From JAZKFR01 sp040386295 (lineage in GTDB: Bacteria > Pseudomonadota > Gammaproteobacteria > Burkholderiales > Rhodocyclaceae): a stretch of 26,470 bases of DNA. The notes under the pieces are model-generated. The model was not told the DNA's origin. It searched no databases and worked only from the letters and a program-made list of their open reading frames with translations. Shown piece after piece: positions 6,605 through 14,499 of this stretch. Position 1 is the stretch's first letter, and the number at the start of each line of letters is the position of its first letter. The position numbers and the translations under genes are program-made. The DNA lies in the NCBI GenBank assembly GCA_040386295.1, contig JAZKFR010000055.1, positions 1-26,470 on the forward strand. The letters run 5' to 3'.

Positions 6605-7219
6605 ATGTTCTCAGGCATCATCCACGCCCTTGGCCGCATCGTTGACCGCATCCCCAGCGGCGAAAGCAAAGACGCAAACGCAGCCGTGCGCCTCAAAATC
6701 GACGCTGCTCAACTCCCTCTAGACGACCTCGCGCTAGGCGACTCCATCGCCTGCAACGGCGTATGCCTCACCGTCATCGAAAAACAGGCGCCCTATTTCT
6801 CTGCCGATGTTTCCGCCGCTACCCTAGCCTGCACCGTCGGCTTAGAAGGATTCGGCTGGCTCAACCTGGAAAAAGCCCTGCGCTTAAGTGATCGACTCGG
6901 TGGCCACCTAGTCTCCGGGCACGTAGACGGCGTCGGCGAAGTCTGTCGCTTCGACGCCATCGGCGAACACCGCCTGCTCGAAATTCGCGCCCCGCAAGCA
7001 CTCGCCAAATACATCGCGCGCAAAGGCTCCATCACCGTACAAGGCGTTAGCCTGACGACCAACTCGGTAGAGCAAGACCGCTTCAGCATCAACCTAATTC
7101 CCCACACCCTAGACTCAACCACCCTGCAACATCTACGCCCTGGGCACAAAGTCAATTTAGAAATCGACCTCATCGCCCGCTATTGCGAGCGGCTATTGCA
7201 TTATCAAAACGATGCCTAA
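6605..7219 (+). CDS. ribE: Riboflavin synthase, alpha subunit
   Basis: This 204-residue enzyme dismutates two 6,7-dimethyl-8-ribityllumazine molecules into riboflavin and a pyrimidinedione. It shows the two tandem lumazine-binding domains. Domain 1 has M-F-S-G-I-I (usually MFTGII), G-D-S-I-A-C-N-G-V-C-L-T-V and G-G-H-L-V-S-G-H-V-D-G. Domain 2 begins near residue 100 with K-G-S-I-T-V-Q-G-V-S-L-T-T-N and I-P-H-T-L-D-S-T-T-L, ending R-Y-C-E-R-L-L. Length is normal for the family. The other riboflavin genes (ribD, ribBA, ribH) are not adjacent, and I see no FMN riboswitch in the 15-base gap upstream. It appears to share a transcript with slmA. The symbol follows the ribE/ribC naming ambiguity for this subunit. 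Confidence 0.95.
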   Translation: MFSGIIHALGRIVDRIPSGESKDANAAVRLKIDAAQLPLDDLALGDSIACNGVCLTVIEKQAPYFSADVSAATLACTVGLEGFGWLNLEKALRLSDRLGGHLVSGHVDGVGEVCRFDAIGEHRLLEIRAPQALAKYIARKGSITVQGVSLTTNSVEQDRFSINLIPHTLDSTTLQHLRPGHKVNLEIDLIARYCERLLHYQNDA

Positions 7220-7316
7220 TGCCGATCCAGCATTCCCCAACGCCAAGAGCAGCACCTAAACTTCGACAGACAAAAGGTAAACAACACCTTAAAACAGCAT
7301 CGAGCCGTTGAGCTAT

Positions 7317-7463
7317 TCACGGCTTAGGCGGTATGTTTTGCCCGAAAGGTTTTGCCAAATTGTTGCCGATCGGGTTGACGGGTGGCTTGTTGTTATCGAC
7401 TTGTAGCAAGAGGTCGGGTGGGTAAACAAACAGCCATTCTGAGTATTTTTTTCTCAGCGCCAT
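7317..7463 (-). pseudogene. Possible truncated gene, unidentified
   Basis: From ATG 7463 this encodes 48 residues, starting M-A-L-R-K-K-Y-S-E-W-L-F-V-Y-P-P-D-L-L-L and ending P-F-G-Q-N-I-P-P-K-P. The frame stays open upstream to 7523, continuing as S-D-K-K-P-I-K-Q-D-H-F-E-A-E-E before the ATG, but with no standard start there. The composition (aromatic, proline and asparagine residues in an ordered pattern) looks like real protein, perhaps the C-terminal end of a larger one. I do not recognise the family. It could also be a small intact gene. Confidence 0.35.
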
Positions 7464-7714
7464 TTCTTCTGCTTCAAAGTGATCTTGTTTGATCGGTTTT
7501 TTATCCGACAGAATGCACGCCCTCTACCTAACCGCCCTCGCCGCAGCCCAAAACAAAAGCGTCGGCGTTAACGAAGAAGTGTCCCTCACGATTCACAGCA
7601 GCTCAGGGAGCAAATCGCCTCGTCGTTGCAACTAGAATTACACCCATCGTTGCGGGGTCTATACTGATGGCCGATAGACAACGTGGCGGAATTTCGCAAA
7701 CGAGGCAAATCTCG

Positions 7715-7756
7715 GCGCAGTTGACAGCGCGCAGTTGACAGCGCGCGGTTGACAAC
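7715..7756. repeat. 14-bp tandem repeat x3, each with a TTGACA box
   Basis: GCGCAGTTGACAGC occurs exactly at 7715-7728 and 7729-7742, then as GCGCGGTTGACAAC at 7743-7756. Each copy carries a perfect -35 hexamer TTGACA (7721, 7735 and 7749). It lies 60 bases before the diguanylate cyclase ATG. The TATGCA at 7759-7764 is 18 bases after the middle TTGACA and could serve as a -10 box. Confidence 0.85.
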
Positions 7757-7815
7757 GTTATGCACGACCGCGAGAACGCTACCCCAAGCAATCGCACACG
7801 ATAACGACACTCATT

Positions 7816-9498
7816 ATGCAAGTTGAGAGCAAATTCAAATTCGGCGCTATCTTCGTCGTTGTGGTCATGCTATTCGTGGCTTCGATTCCCTATGCAACGA
7901 ATAGCGCCACGCGCACCATGCTGCTTCAGCTGGATAAATCAACCCACGAAGTGCAAGCGTACGAGCGGCTGCAGTCTCTTCTACAGAACGCTGAAACCGG
8001 GCAACGTGGTTTTATCATCACCGGTAAGCAAGCATTTTTAGCGCCCTACTTTACGGCCTTGGCTCAGTTCCCGACTCTGCGGCGAGAAATCACTAATCTT
8101 TCGAACCCCGACGACAGGGATGTCAAAGAAATTTTTCGCTTTGCTGATCTGAAACTGGATGAATTAGACGAGACGATCACGCTACGCAGCGAGAAAGGCT
8201 TTACTGCCGCCACGCAGGTTGTGCTTTCGGCGCGCGGCAAGAGCTATATGGACGAGTGCCGTCTCTTGATCAACAAGAAGTCGCAGATTGCCCTCGACCA
8301 ACAACGCCATCTCCGTGAACTACTCAATGAGCGGCAGCAATACACGCTGTTTGTCAGCTTGGGGGTGACGCTCGCTAATATTTTGTTGCTATCGCTTTTG
8401 CTTTGGCTGATGTTTCGCCTGCTCAGTGACCGGCAAAGCACGACTGATCTCCTGCAACAGACGAGTGATGAACTGACCGAAAACATCGCGCACACCCAGA
8501 GCCACAATCGGCAAATGACCTTGACGGCTGAAATGTTGCAATCGCTCGGTACGCTCACTTCACTAGACGGCAGCGCTAAAGTGATTTCCACTTATTGCGC
8601 CAAAATTCTCCCGGGCAGCGCTGGCGCTTTGTTTCTTTACCGCAATTCAAGAGACATTCTGGAAGCGCAAGCTTGCTGGGGCGCGCTTGAGGTGGCAGCC
8701 CAGCCCTTTGAACCAAACGCGTGCTGGGCACTGCAGCGCGGATCGCCCCATCTGGTGATGGGCAGTGACGATCTGCTGTGCAAACATTACCCGGCGACAG
8801 AAAAAATGCTCAGGCTGTGCACACCCCTTGTTTCGCAAGGCGAGGTGATCGGTTCTTTGTACGTTGAGAAACTGGAGACTGACGCGCAGCTTCTGGAAGC
8901 GCAACGGCAAGTCATCAGCAGGGTCTCCGAACAAATCGCCCTGGCTTTGGTCAACATCCAGTTGCGCGATTCCTTGCGCCGACAATCCATAACCGATCCG
9001 CTGACCGGCTTGTTTAATCGGCGTTACATGGACGAAACCTTAAAGCGTGAGCTGTATCGGGCGCAACGCAAAGAAACGTCATTGGCGCTCATCGTGCTTG
9101 ATTTGGATCATTTCAAACTGGTCAATGACACGCACGGTCACGATGCTGGCGACGTATTGCTCAAAGCGGTTGCGCAAAGAGTGCGTGACAATATCCGCGA
9201 GAGCGATCTGGCCTGTCGTTTCGGCGGCGAAGAGTTGGTCGTGTTGTTGCCAGAATGCACTTTAGCGACGGCTCTTGAGCGGGCAGAAAAAATCAGATCG
9301 TCTATCGCAGAGCTCAGCATCCCATTGGCTGGTGGCGCTCTTCTTGCGGCAACAGCATCCTTTGGCGTTGCCGCATTTCCTGAGCACAGAAGCGAAGCCG
9401 CCGCATTACTCAGCGCTGCGGATCAGGCGCTTTATCAGGCGAAACATTCGGGGCGCAATCGGGTACTGGCCGCGTCGGGCTCGACACTGCCAGCATAA
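7816..9498 (+). CDS. Membrane diguanylate cyclase, CHASE3-GAF-GGDEF
   Basis: This 560-residue protein should make cyclic di-GMP from two GTP. Domain order: a membrane helix at about 10-26; a periplasmic four-helix CHASE3-like region at about 37-170 with Q-N-A-E-T-G-Q-R-G-F-I-I-T-G near 57; a second helix at 177-201; a linker helix; a GAF domain at about 240-385; and a GGDEF domain at about 388-552. The active loop reads G-G-E-E-L at 470-474, with Leu replacing the usual Phe, a tolerated change. The inhibitory I-site R-E-S-D at 461-464 lies exactly five residues before it, so product feedback is expected. The domain start D-P-L-T-G-L-F-N-R-R is intact. No EAL domain follows, so it is a synthase only. 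The signal sensed is unknown. Its base composition differs from its left neighbours. Confidence 0.92.
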   Translation: MQVESKFKFGAIFVVVVMLFVASIPYATNSATRTMLLQLDKSTHEVQAYERLQSLLQNAETGQRGFIITGKQAFLAPYFTALAQFPTLRREITNLSNPDDRDVKEIFRFADLKLDELDETITLRSEKGFTAATQVVLSARGKSYMDECRLLINKKSQIALDQQRHLRELLNERQQYTLFVSLGVTLANILLLSLLLWLMFRLLSDRQSTTDLLQQTSDELTENIAHTQSHNRQMTLTAEMLQSLGTLTSLDGSAKVISTYCAKILPGSAGALFLYRNSRDILEAQACWGALEVAAQPFEPNACWALQRGSPHLVMGSDDLLCKHYPATEKMLRLCTPLVSQGEVIGSLYVEKLETDAQLLEAQRQVISRVSEQIALALVNIQLRDSLRRQSITDPLTGLFNRRYMDETLKRELYRAQRKETSLALIVLDLDHFKLVNDTHGHDAGDVLLKAVAQRVRDNIRESDLACRFGGEELVVLLPECTLATALERAEKIRSSIAELSIPLAGGALLAATASFGVAAFPEHRSEAAALLSAADQALYQAKHSGRNRVLAASGSTLPA

Positions 9499-9621
9499 GC
9501 ATTGCTCACTTCTGCACTGCTGACAAAACACCTCGGCAAACAGCGTTTGCGTATAAGAAAAATGCGAAGAAAAACGCGACGTCTCGATCTTTCTTCAGCG
9601 CAAAAAGATTAAAGGATCTCC

Positions 9622-12384
9622 ATGCACGCACCCACATCCTGGCAGGCGGCGCTAAAGCATAGCGAGTATCTGCGTCAATTGCTGGCAACACGACCAGAGG
9701 TCTCGGCTTGGTTGAGCGCACACGCGGCGCAACCGATCAAGCGTGATTTGATGCACGCATTCTTGATTGATGTCGACACGCTAGACGAGGCGCAACTTAA
9801 AAACAGGCTGCGTGCTTTGCGCCAACACGTCATGGCGGCGCTGATTGTGCGCGATCTAGGCGGCTTAGCGCCTTTGGCTGAAGTCTTAGAAACAATGAGT
9901 ACACTCGCCGAACTCAGTCTCAATAGCGCGCTCGCGGCAATACAGAAAATGCTTGTCGCACAACACGGCGCAGCGCTTGATGCAGCGGGGCAAGCGCAAA
10001 CTTTGCTCGTCATCGGCATGGGCAAATTGGGCGGACGTGAATTAAACGTCTCTTCCGACATCGATCTCATTTTTGTTTACCCAGAAGACGGCAGAACCTG
10101 CGGACGCAGCGACGGCGGCGGCAAAATCGATCACTACGAATTTTCTACACGCCTAGGCAAGCGCGTCATCGCCGCACTGGACGACATCACCGCCGACGGC
10201 CAAGTGTTTCGTGTCGATATGCGCCTGCGGCCAAACGGCGACTCCGGCGCGTTGGTTTGCTCGCTCGATTCTTTGGAAGCCTATTTTGTCACGCAGGGAC
10301 GCGAATGGGAGCGTTACGCCTGGATCAAAGCGCGCCTCTTGAACGAAGGAGAAAACCTGCACAGCGCGTGGGCGGAAGCCTTAAACAAGGTAGTACGTCC
10401 CTTCGTTTTTCGTAAATATTTAGACTTCGGCGCGATCAATGCCATGCGCGACTTACACGCACAGATTAAACGCGAAGTCGCCAGACGAGACCGTGCTGAA
10501 CACATCAAATTAGGGCCAGGTGGCATTCGCGAAATCGAGTTTATGGCGCAGGTTTTTCAACTGATTCGCGGTGGGCGTGAACCTCTATTGCAAATTCGCC
10601 CAACGCTCGCCGTTCTGGCGCTGCTGGCCGAACGGCGTTTGTTGCCGAGCGAAACGGTGCAAGAACTGAGCGATGCCTACGTTTTTTTGCGTCGTCTAGA
10701 GCACCGCTTGATGTACGTGCGCGATGCGCAAACCCACTGTTTGCCAGACGACGAGGGTGCACGTTTGCTCATCGCCGAGTCAATGGACAAGAGCGATTGG
10801 GACAGTTTGGCGCTCGAATTAAACGCACATAGAGCCAAGGTCAGCCTGCATTTTGAGCAAATCTTCTCGTCTCCAGCGGAGGCTGTGCATCCTTGCGATG
10901 GCATCTGGTTTGAGCAAATCGAGCTGAGCGCAGCGCACACCCAGCTCAGCGAATTGGGCTTTAGCCAGCCAGACGAGACGCTAGAACGCCTACGCTTGTT
11001 TCGCCAGAGCGGTCGTTATTTACAACTGCCGACGCGTCATCGCGAGCGCCTGGACGCGCTCGGCCCACGCTTAATCGAAGCCGCCGCTGCGACGCCCACG
11101 CCCGACCAAACCTGGCAACGCGGACTCGATTTTTTTCAGGTGATTAGCCAACGCGGCGCCTACCTCGCCTTGCTTCAACAATATCCGCAAGCCTTAATGA
11201 AGGTAGCCGAATTGATGAGTAGCTCCTCATGGGCTGCCGAGTACCTCAATCGGCACCCGATTCTGCTCGATGAATTACTCGACCCGCGTTTCTCGGACGC
11301 AGCGACCGATTGGCCTGCGTTTCGCCAAACATTACTTGAGCGGCTGACGGAGTATCCGGGCGATACAGAACGGCAAATGGACATTCTGCGTGAGGCGCAT
11401 CATGCCCAGGTTTTTCGCCTACTCGCGCGCGATTTAGCGGGCAAACAAAGCCTTGAGGAAGGCTCAGACCACCTCGCAAAATTAGCCGATATTTTGCTCG
11501 AAACAACGCTTAATCTCTGCTGCGCACAACTTAATCTGCGCTACCCAACGTTCACTGCGCCCGCCAAACTGGCCATCATCGGCTACGGAAAATTAGGCGG
11601 TAAAGAGCTAGGTTATGCCTCCGACCTAGACCTGGTGTTCATTTACCAAGACGAACAGCCCAACGCCGCCGAATACTACGCTCGGCTGGTGCAAAGGCTA
11701 TGCAGCTGGTTATCGAGTCGCACCATGGCCGGAATCGTTTTTGAAACCGATCTGCGTTTGCGCCCCAATGGCGACGCAGGCCTACTCGCCTGCTCGCTCG
11801 AAGCCTTTCGCGAATATCAGCTAAAGCACGCTTGGATTTGGGAACATCAAGCGCTAACCAGAGCACGTTTCTGCGCTGGAGACGCCGATATCGGCGCCGA
11901 GTTTGAGCGCATACGCCAGGATCTTCTGCGCCAGCCACGCGATTTAGTTCAGCTCCGTTCAGCCGTGCTGGAAATGCGTCAGCGCATGTTGCAACAACAC
12001 CGCCCAGCGGCAACTAGAGAGCCTTCCCTAAGCCCTAGCGATACGGCGCAAACGCCCCCACGCTTCGACCTGAAGCACGATCTCGGCGGCATTATCGACG
12101 TTGAATTTATCGTGCAGTACTGGGTACTCGCCTACGCACACCAATACCCAGCGCTGTGCCAAAACGACGGCAACATCGCCCTACTGCGCAGCGCCGCACA
12201 GCTTGGCCTCACCAGTCCAGAACGCGCCGAACAGGTCATCGCCGCCTACCGCAACTTCCGGCGTTTACAGCATCAAAGCCGACTCAGCGGAGAAGCCACC
12301 GCCAGCGTCGCCCGCCAAGCCAATCTCGAACAGCATATTGAAGCGGTACGTGCTTTGTGGGAACAGGTGTTTGCACTGCCTTAA
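9622..12384 (+). CDS. glnE: Bifunctional glutamine synthetase adenylyltransferase / adenylyl-removing enzyme
   Basis: This 920-residue enzyme attaches AMP to, and removes it from, glutamine synthetase in response to PII and glutamine. It carries two nucleotidyltransferase domains. The N-terminal (removing) one has G-M-G-K-L-G-G-R-E-L at 132-141 and S-D-I-D-L-I at 145-150. The C-terminal (transferring) one has G-Y-G-K-L-G-G-K-E-L from 654 and S-D-L-D-L-V from 667. Both are followed by R-L-R-P-N-G-D. Length is slightly under the usual 930-950, with both domains complete. AAAGGA lies 8 bases before the ATG. It is transcribed alone, 123 bases after the diguanylate cyclase and convergent with rsmI. 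Strand composition shifts inside the gene: the 5' half has no C excess, while the 3' half is C-rich like the rest of the window. Confidence 0.97.
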   Translation: MHAPTSWQAALKHSEYLRQLLATRPEVSAWLSAHAAQPIKRDLMHAFLIDVDTLDEAQLKNRLRALRQHVMAALIVRDLGGLAPLAEVLETMSTLAELSLNSALAAIQKMLVAQHGAALDAAGQAQTLLVIGMGKLGGRELNVSSDIDLIFVYPEDGRTCGRSDGGGKIDHYEFSTRLGKRVIAALDDITADGQVFRVDMRLRPNGDSGALVCSLDSLEAYFVTQGREWERYAWIKARLLNEGENLHSAWAEALNKVVRPFVFRKYLDFGAINAMRDLHAQIKREVARRDRAEHIKLGPGGIREIEFMAQVFQLIRGGREPLLQIRPTLAVLALLAERRLLPSETVQELSDAYVFLRRLEHRLMYVRDAQTHCLPDDEGARLLIAESMDKSDWDSLALELNAHRAKVSLHFEQIFSSPAEAVHPCDGIWFEQIELSAAHTQLSELGFSQPDETLERLRLFRQSGRYLQLPTRHRERLDALGPRLIEAAAATPTPDQTWQRGLDFFQVISQRGAYLALLQQYPQALMKVAELMSSSSWAAEYLNRHPILLDELLDPRFSDAATDWPAFRQTLLERLTEYPGDTERQMDILREAHHAQVFRLLARDLAGKQSLEEGSDHLAKLADILLETTLNLCCAQLNLRYPTFTAPAKLAIIGYGKLGGKELGYASDLDLVFIYQDEQPNAAEYYARLVQRLCSWLSSRTMAGIVFETDLRLRPNGDAGLLACSLEAFREYQLKHAWIWEHQALTRARFCAGDADIGAEFERIRQDLLRQPRDLVQLRSAVLEMRQRMLQQHRPAATREPSLSPSDTAQTPPRFDLKHDLGGIIDVEFIVQYWVLAYAHQYPALCQNDGNIALLRSAAQLGLTSPERAEQVIAAYRNFRRLQHQSRLSGEATASVARQANLEQHIEAVRALWEQVFALP

Positions 12385-12429
12385 GCTTTGCTTTGCCTTA
12401 ACTCGCTCGGAGGCATTTAGCCAAGTTGA

Positions 12430-13290
12430 CTAGTTCTCTTGTGCACGCAACAACAAAGCCTGCGAGTACAACTGGTTTTTTGCCGTTCCGCTAATCGCAT
12501 GCGCCAGCTTGACCGCCTGGCTGACCGCTAAGCCATCGTCAAGCAACAGACGTAAAACACGCTTCGCTTCAGCATCAGCAGCCAGGTCAACGCCTAAAGC
12601 ACCTGACAACAACAAGACAAACTCGCCACGTTGCCGATTCTCGTCGGCCAATAACCAAGCCTCAGCCTGGTCTAAAGGACAACTGTGAATCGTTTCAAAC
12701 ACCTTGCTAATTTCGCGCGCCAGAACCAAGGTGCGCGCTGTTGCGCGGACATAGACCTGAGCCAAAGCAGCGACTGTTTCGACAATTCGATGCGGTGCTT
12801 CGTAAAAAATCAGCACGTAAGGGAGCGCGAGCAAATCTAATAAAACGGCTTCGCGCTGCTTCGCTTTGCTCGGCAAAAAACCATAAAACAGAAATTGCTG
12901 TTCGCCCAAACCTGAGGCAGACAGTGCGCTAATCGCCGCGCAAGCACCGGGAATAGGAATGATGCGATAACCCGCACTACGCACACGGGCGACTAAACGC
13001 GCGCCCGGATCAGAAATCGCGGGCGTCCCCGCATCCGAAATCAGGGCCACTGATTCCCCAGCCGCTAAGCGCGTAATAATTTGCTCAGCCGCCGCCTCTT
13101 CATTGTGCTGGTGCGCTGCCAACAAACGCGCGCCACACCCATAATGCTTGAGCAAGGGAGCGCTATGGCGGGTATCCTCCGCCGCAATCCACGGCACTTG
13201 ACGCAGAATCTCCAGCGCGCGCAAACCAATATCGCCAAGATGACCGATCGGAGTAGGCACCACATATAATGCCGGCGGATTTGAATTCAT
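12430..13290 (-). CDS. rsmI: 16S rRNA (cytidine-1402-2'-O)-methyltransferase
   Basis: This 286-residue SAM-dependent methyltransferase 2'-O-methylates C1402 of 16S rRNA in the decoding centre. Family marks in order: V-P-T-P-I-G-H-L-G-D near residue 11, A-E-D-T-R-H-S near 36, I-S-D-A-G-T-P-A-I-S-D-P-G near 84, I-P-G-A-C-A-A-I-S-A-L-S-A-S-G-L near 113, and F-Y-E-A-P-H-R near 163. The tetrapyrrole-methylase fold and length fit RsmI. It ends convergently with glnE, 45 bases away. It starts back to back with yraN, an arrangement seen in many Proteobacteria. Only 47 bases separate the two chosen starts, so both promoters must sit there or overlap the coding starts. Confidence 0.95.
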   Translation of the reverse strand: MNSNPPALYVVPTPIGHLGDIGLRALEILRQVPWIAAEDTRHSAPLLKHYGCGARLLAAHQHNEEAAAEQIITRLAAGESVALISDAGTPAISDPGARLVARVRSAGYRIIPIPGACAAISALSASGLGEQQFLFYGFLPSKAKQREAVLLDLLALPYVLIFYEAPHRIVETVAALAQVYVRATARTLVLAREISKVFETIHSCPLDQAEAWLLADENRQRGEFVLLLSGALGVDLAADAEAKRVLRLLLDDGLAVSQAVKLAHAISGTAKNQLYSQALLLRAQEN

Positions 13291-13337
13291 TTAAGCAACT
13301 CGCGTTAAAAGCAAAAAAGTCAGAGCGACTCAGGATC

Positions 13338-13727
13338 ATGAGCCAAGGCAAAACAAACGACAGCGCAAACAACAACGCAAACGACAGCGGCAAAGCCGCC
13401 GAAATACTCAGCGCACAGTTTCTCGAACGGCAAGGGCTGAGCATTGTGGCACGCAACTTCCGCTGTCGTGGTGGCGAAATTGATCTGATCTGCCGTGATC
13501 GCGCCGTGCTCGTCTTCGTTGAAGTACGGCTGCGCAGCAACGCGCGCTTCGGCGGGGCGGGCGCCAGCATCACCGCGCACAAGCAGCGCCGCATCATCCT
13601 AGCGGCTGAGCATTACTTAGCCACCCAGAGCAATCCAGAATGCGCCTGTCGCTTCGATTGCATCCTGCTCGATGCTCTTGATCAGCAACGCATCGAATGG
13701 CTAAAAGACGCTTTCTCGGCAAACTAG
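13338..13727 (+). CDS. yraN: YraN/UPF0102 family nuclease-fold protein
   Basis: This 129-residue protein belongs to UPF0102, whose members have a restriction-endonuclease-like fold and an unsettled role. The conserved core runs from G-K-A-A-E near residue 18 through A-R-N-F-R-C-R-G-G-E-I-D-L-I-C-R-D and V-F-V-E-V-R, ending with R-F-D-C-I-L-L-D. The E-I-D and V-E-V-R segments resemble the acidic metal-binding positions of that fold. The first 17 residues are N-, S- and D-rich and look disordered. I chose ATG 13338 (AGGA just upstream, though close). The alternative ATG 13269 would overlap the rsmI start and adds lysine-rich sequence unlike the family. In many relatives gmhA/diaA and a BON-domain gene follow; here grpE does. 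Confidence 0.85.
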   Translation: MSQGKTNDSANNNANDSGKAAEILSAQFLERQGLSIVARNFRCRGGEIDLICRDRAVLVFVEVRLRSNARFGGAGASITAHKQRRIILAAEHYLATQSNPECACRFDCILLDALDQQRIEWLKDAFSAN

Positions 13728-13789
13728 CGCCGGCCTGAGGGCATCACGCCAGAGGAGCAGCACCTGCTCAGCACATAAACAAGCCAGCG

Positions 13790-13817
13790 CTTGAAATCAA
13801 AAAAACAGCCCCCACCT
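13790..13817 (+). promoter_or_regulatory. Sigma-32 heat-shock promoter of grpE
   Basis: CTTGAAA at 13790-13796 is followed after 13 bases by CCCCAC at 13810-13815, close to the sigma-32 consensus CTTGAAA-N(11-16)-CCCCAT. The predicted transcript start near 13823 would leave a leader of only about 26 bases before the grpE ATG. Confidence 0.8.
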
Positions 13818-13840
13818 TGTTCAACTGATTCCAAGGAGGG
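13811..13840 (+). promoter_or_regulatory. Hairpin masking the grpE ribosome-binding site
   Basis: CCCACCTTG (13811-13819) pairs with CAAGGAGGG (13832-13840) except for one A-A mismatch, around a 12-base loop. The 3' arm contains the whole Shine-Dalgarno AAGGAGG of grpE. The 5' arm overlaps the sigma-32 -10 box, so only transcripts starting further upstream would contain it. Confidence 0.55.
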
Positions 13841-13848
13841 TGTTAGCA

Positions 13849-14427
13849 ATGCAAGACCAAGAAAAAATCAACGAGGCAATCCCCACTGCCGATAGCCACA
13901 ACAACGATAGCAACGCGCAAGCAGAAAATGTAACTGCGGCAACTTCGGCAACGCCGCCAGACAGCATGCCCAGCTTAGAAGAAACTTTGCGCCAAGCTGA
14001 ACTCAACGCCGCCGAGCACCACGACGCTTGGCTACGCGCTAAAGCTGAAACAGAGAATGTACGACGTCGCGCCTTAGAAGATGTGGCAAAAGCGAGCAAA
14101 TTTGCCGTCGAAAAATTCGCCACCGAATTACTCGCCGTGCGCGACAGCCTCGAAGCCGCCTTAGCCACGCCAACGCCCACCGTAGACAGCCTCAAATCTG
14201 GCACCGAGCTAACGCTCAAACAACTACTCGCTGCGTTTGAAAAATCCGGCCTCGTTGAAATCAATCCGATGGGCGAAAAATTCGACCCGCATCGCCACCA
14301 AGCGATCAGCGCAGTCGAGTCTGAACAAGTCGCCAACACCGTCGTCAACGTCCTGCAAAAAGGCTGCTTACTAGCCGACCGCGTGCTCCGCCCTGCGCTC
14401 GTCACGGTCGCCAAAGCCAAAGCTTGA
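13849..14427 (+). CDS. grpE: Nucleotide exchange factor GrpE
   Basis: This 192-residue protein releases ADP from DnaK and resets the chaperone cycle. The first 45 residues are polar and disordered. A long coiled-coil helix follows (E-E-T-L-R-Q-A-E-L-N-A-A-E-H-H-D-A-W-L-R-A-K-A-E), continuing through E-N-V-R-R-R-A, then the compact C-terminal beta domain with N-P-M-G-E-K-F-D-P-H-R-H-Q-A, the family signature. ATG 13849 is chosen because a strong AAGGAGG lies 9 bases upstream; the in-frame GTG at 13840 overlaps that site. A sigma-32 promoter precedes the gene. The stop codon overlaps the -35 box of the next heat-shock promoter, 72 bases before dnaK. hrcA is not adjacent. Confidence 0.95.
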   Translation: MQDQEKINEAIPTADSHNNDSNAQAENVTAATSATPPDSMPSLEETLRQAELNAAEHHDAWLRAKAETENVRRRALEDVAKASKFAVEKFATELLAVRDSLEAALATPTPTVDSLKSGTELTLKQLLAAFEKSGLVEINPMGEKFDPHRHQAISAVESEQVANTVVNVLQKGCLLADRVLRPALVTVAKAKA

Positions 14428-14450
14428 AAAAGAACAAACAAGCCCCATTT
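14423..14450 (+). promoter_or_regulatory. Sigma-32 heat-shock promoter of dnaK
   Basis: CTTGAAA (14423-14429), a 13-base spacer and CCCCATTT (14443-14450) match the sigma-32 consensus at every key position. The -35 box includes the grpE stop codon. The predicted start near 14456 leaves a leader of about 44 bases with AAAAGGA before the dnaK ATG. Confidence 0.9.
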
Positions 14451-14499
14451 ACTCAGCCATAGCAGCTGATAAAACAACCTACTCAAAAGGATTATAAAA

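Larger units (their letters stand above)
7220..7815. other. 596-bp gap with possible gene remnants
   Basis: No complete recognisable gene is present. Two short frames have protein-like composition. The reverse frame 7317-7523 is open for 68 codons (ATG possible at 7463). The forward frame 7513-7635 encodes about 40 residues, beginning M-H-A-L-Y-L-T-A-L-A-A-A. They overlap head to head and neither has a convincing ribosome-binding site. The downstream part carries a TATACT at 7660-7665 and the 14-bp triple repeat at 7715-7756. I read the region as decayed coding sequence plus the promoter of the diguanylate cyclase gene, but with low certainty. Confidence 0.4.

Noticed and set aside
9536..9550. 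GCAAAC/GTTTGC hairpin between the diguanylate cyclase and glnE
   Set aside because: Six-base stem with a three-base loop and no T-run; likely chance.
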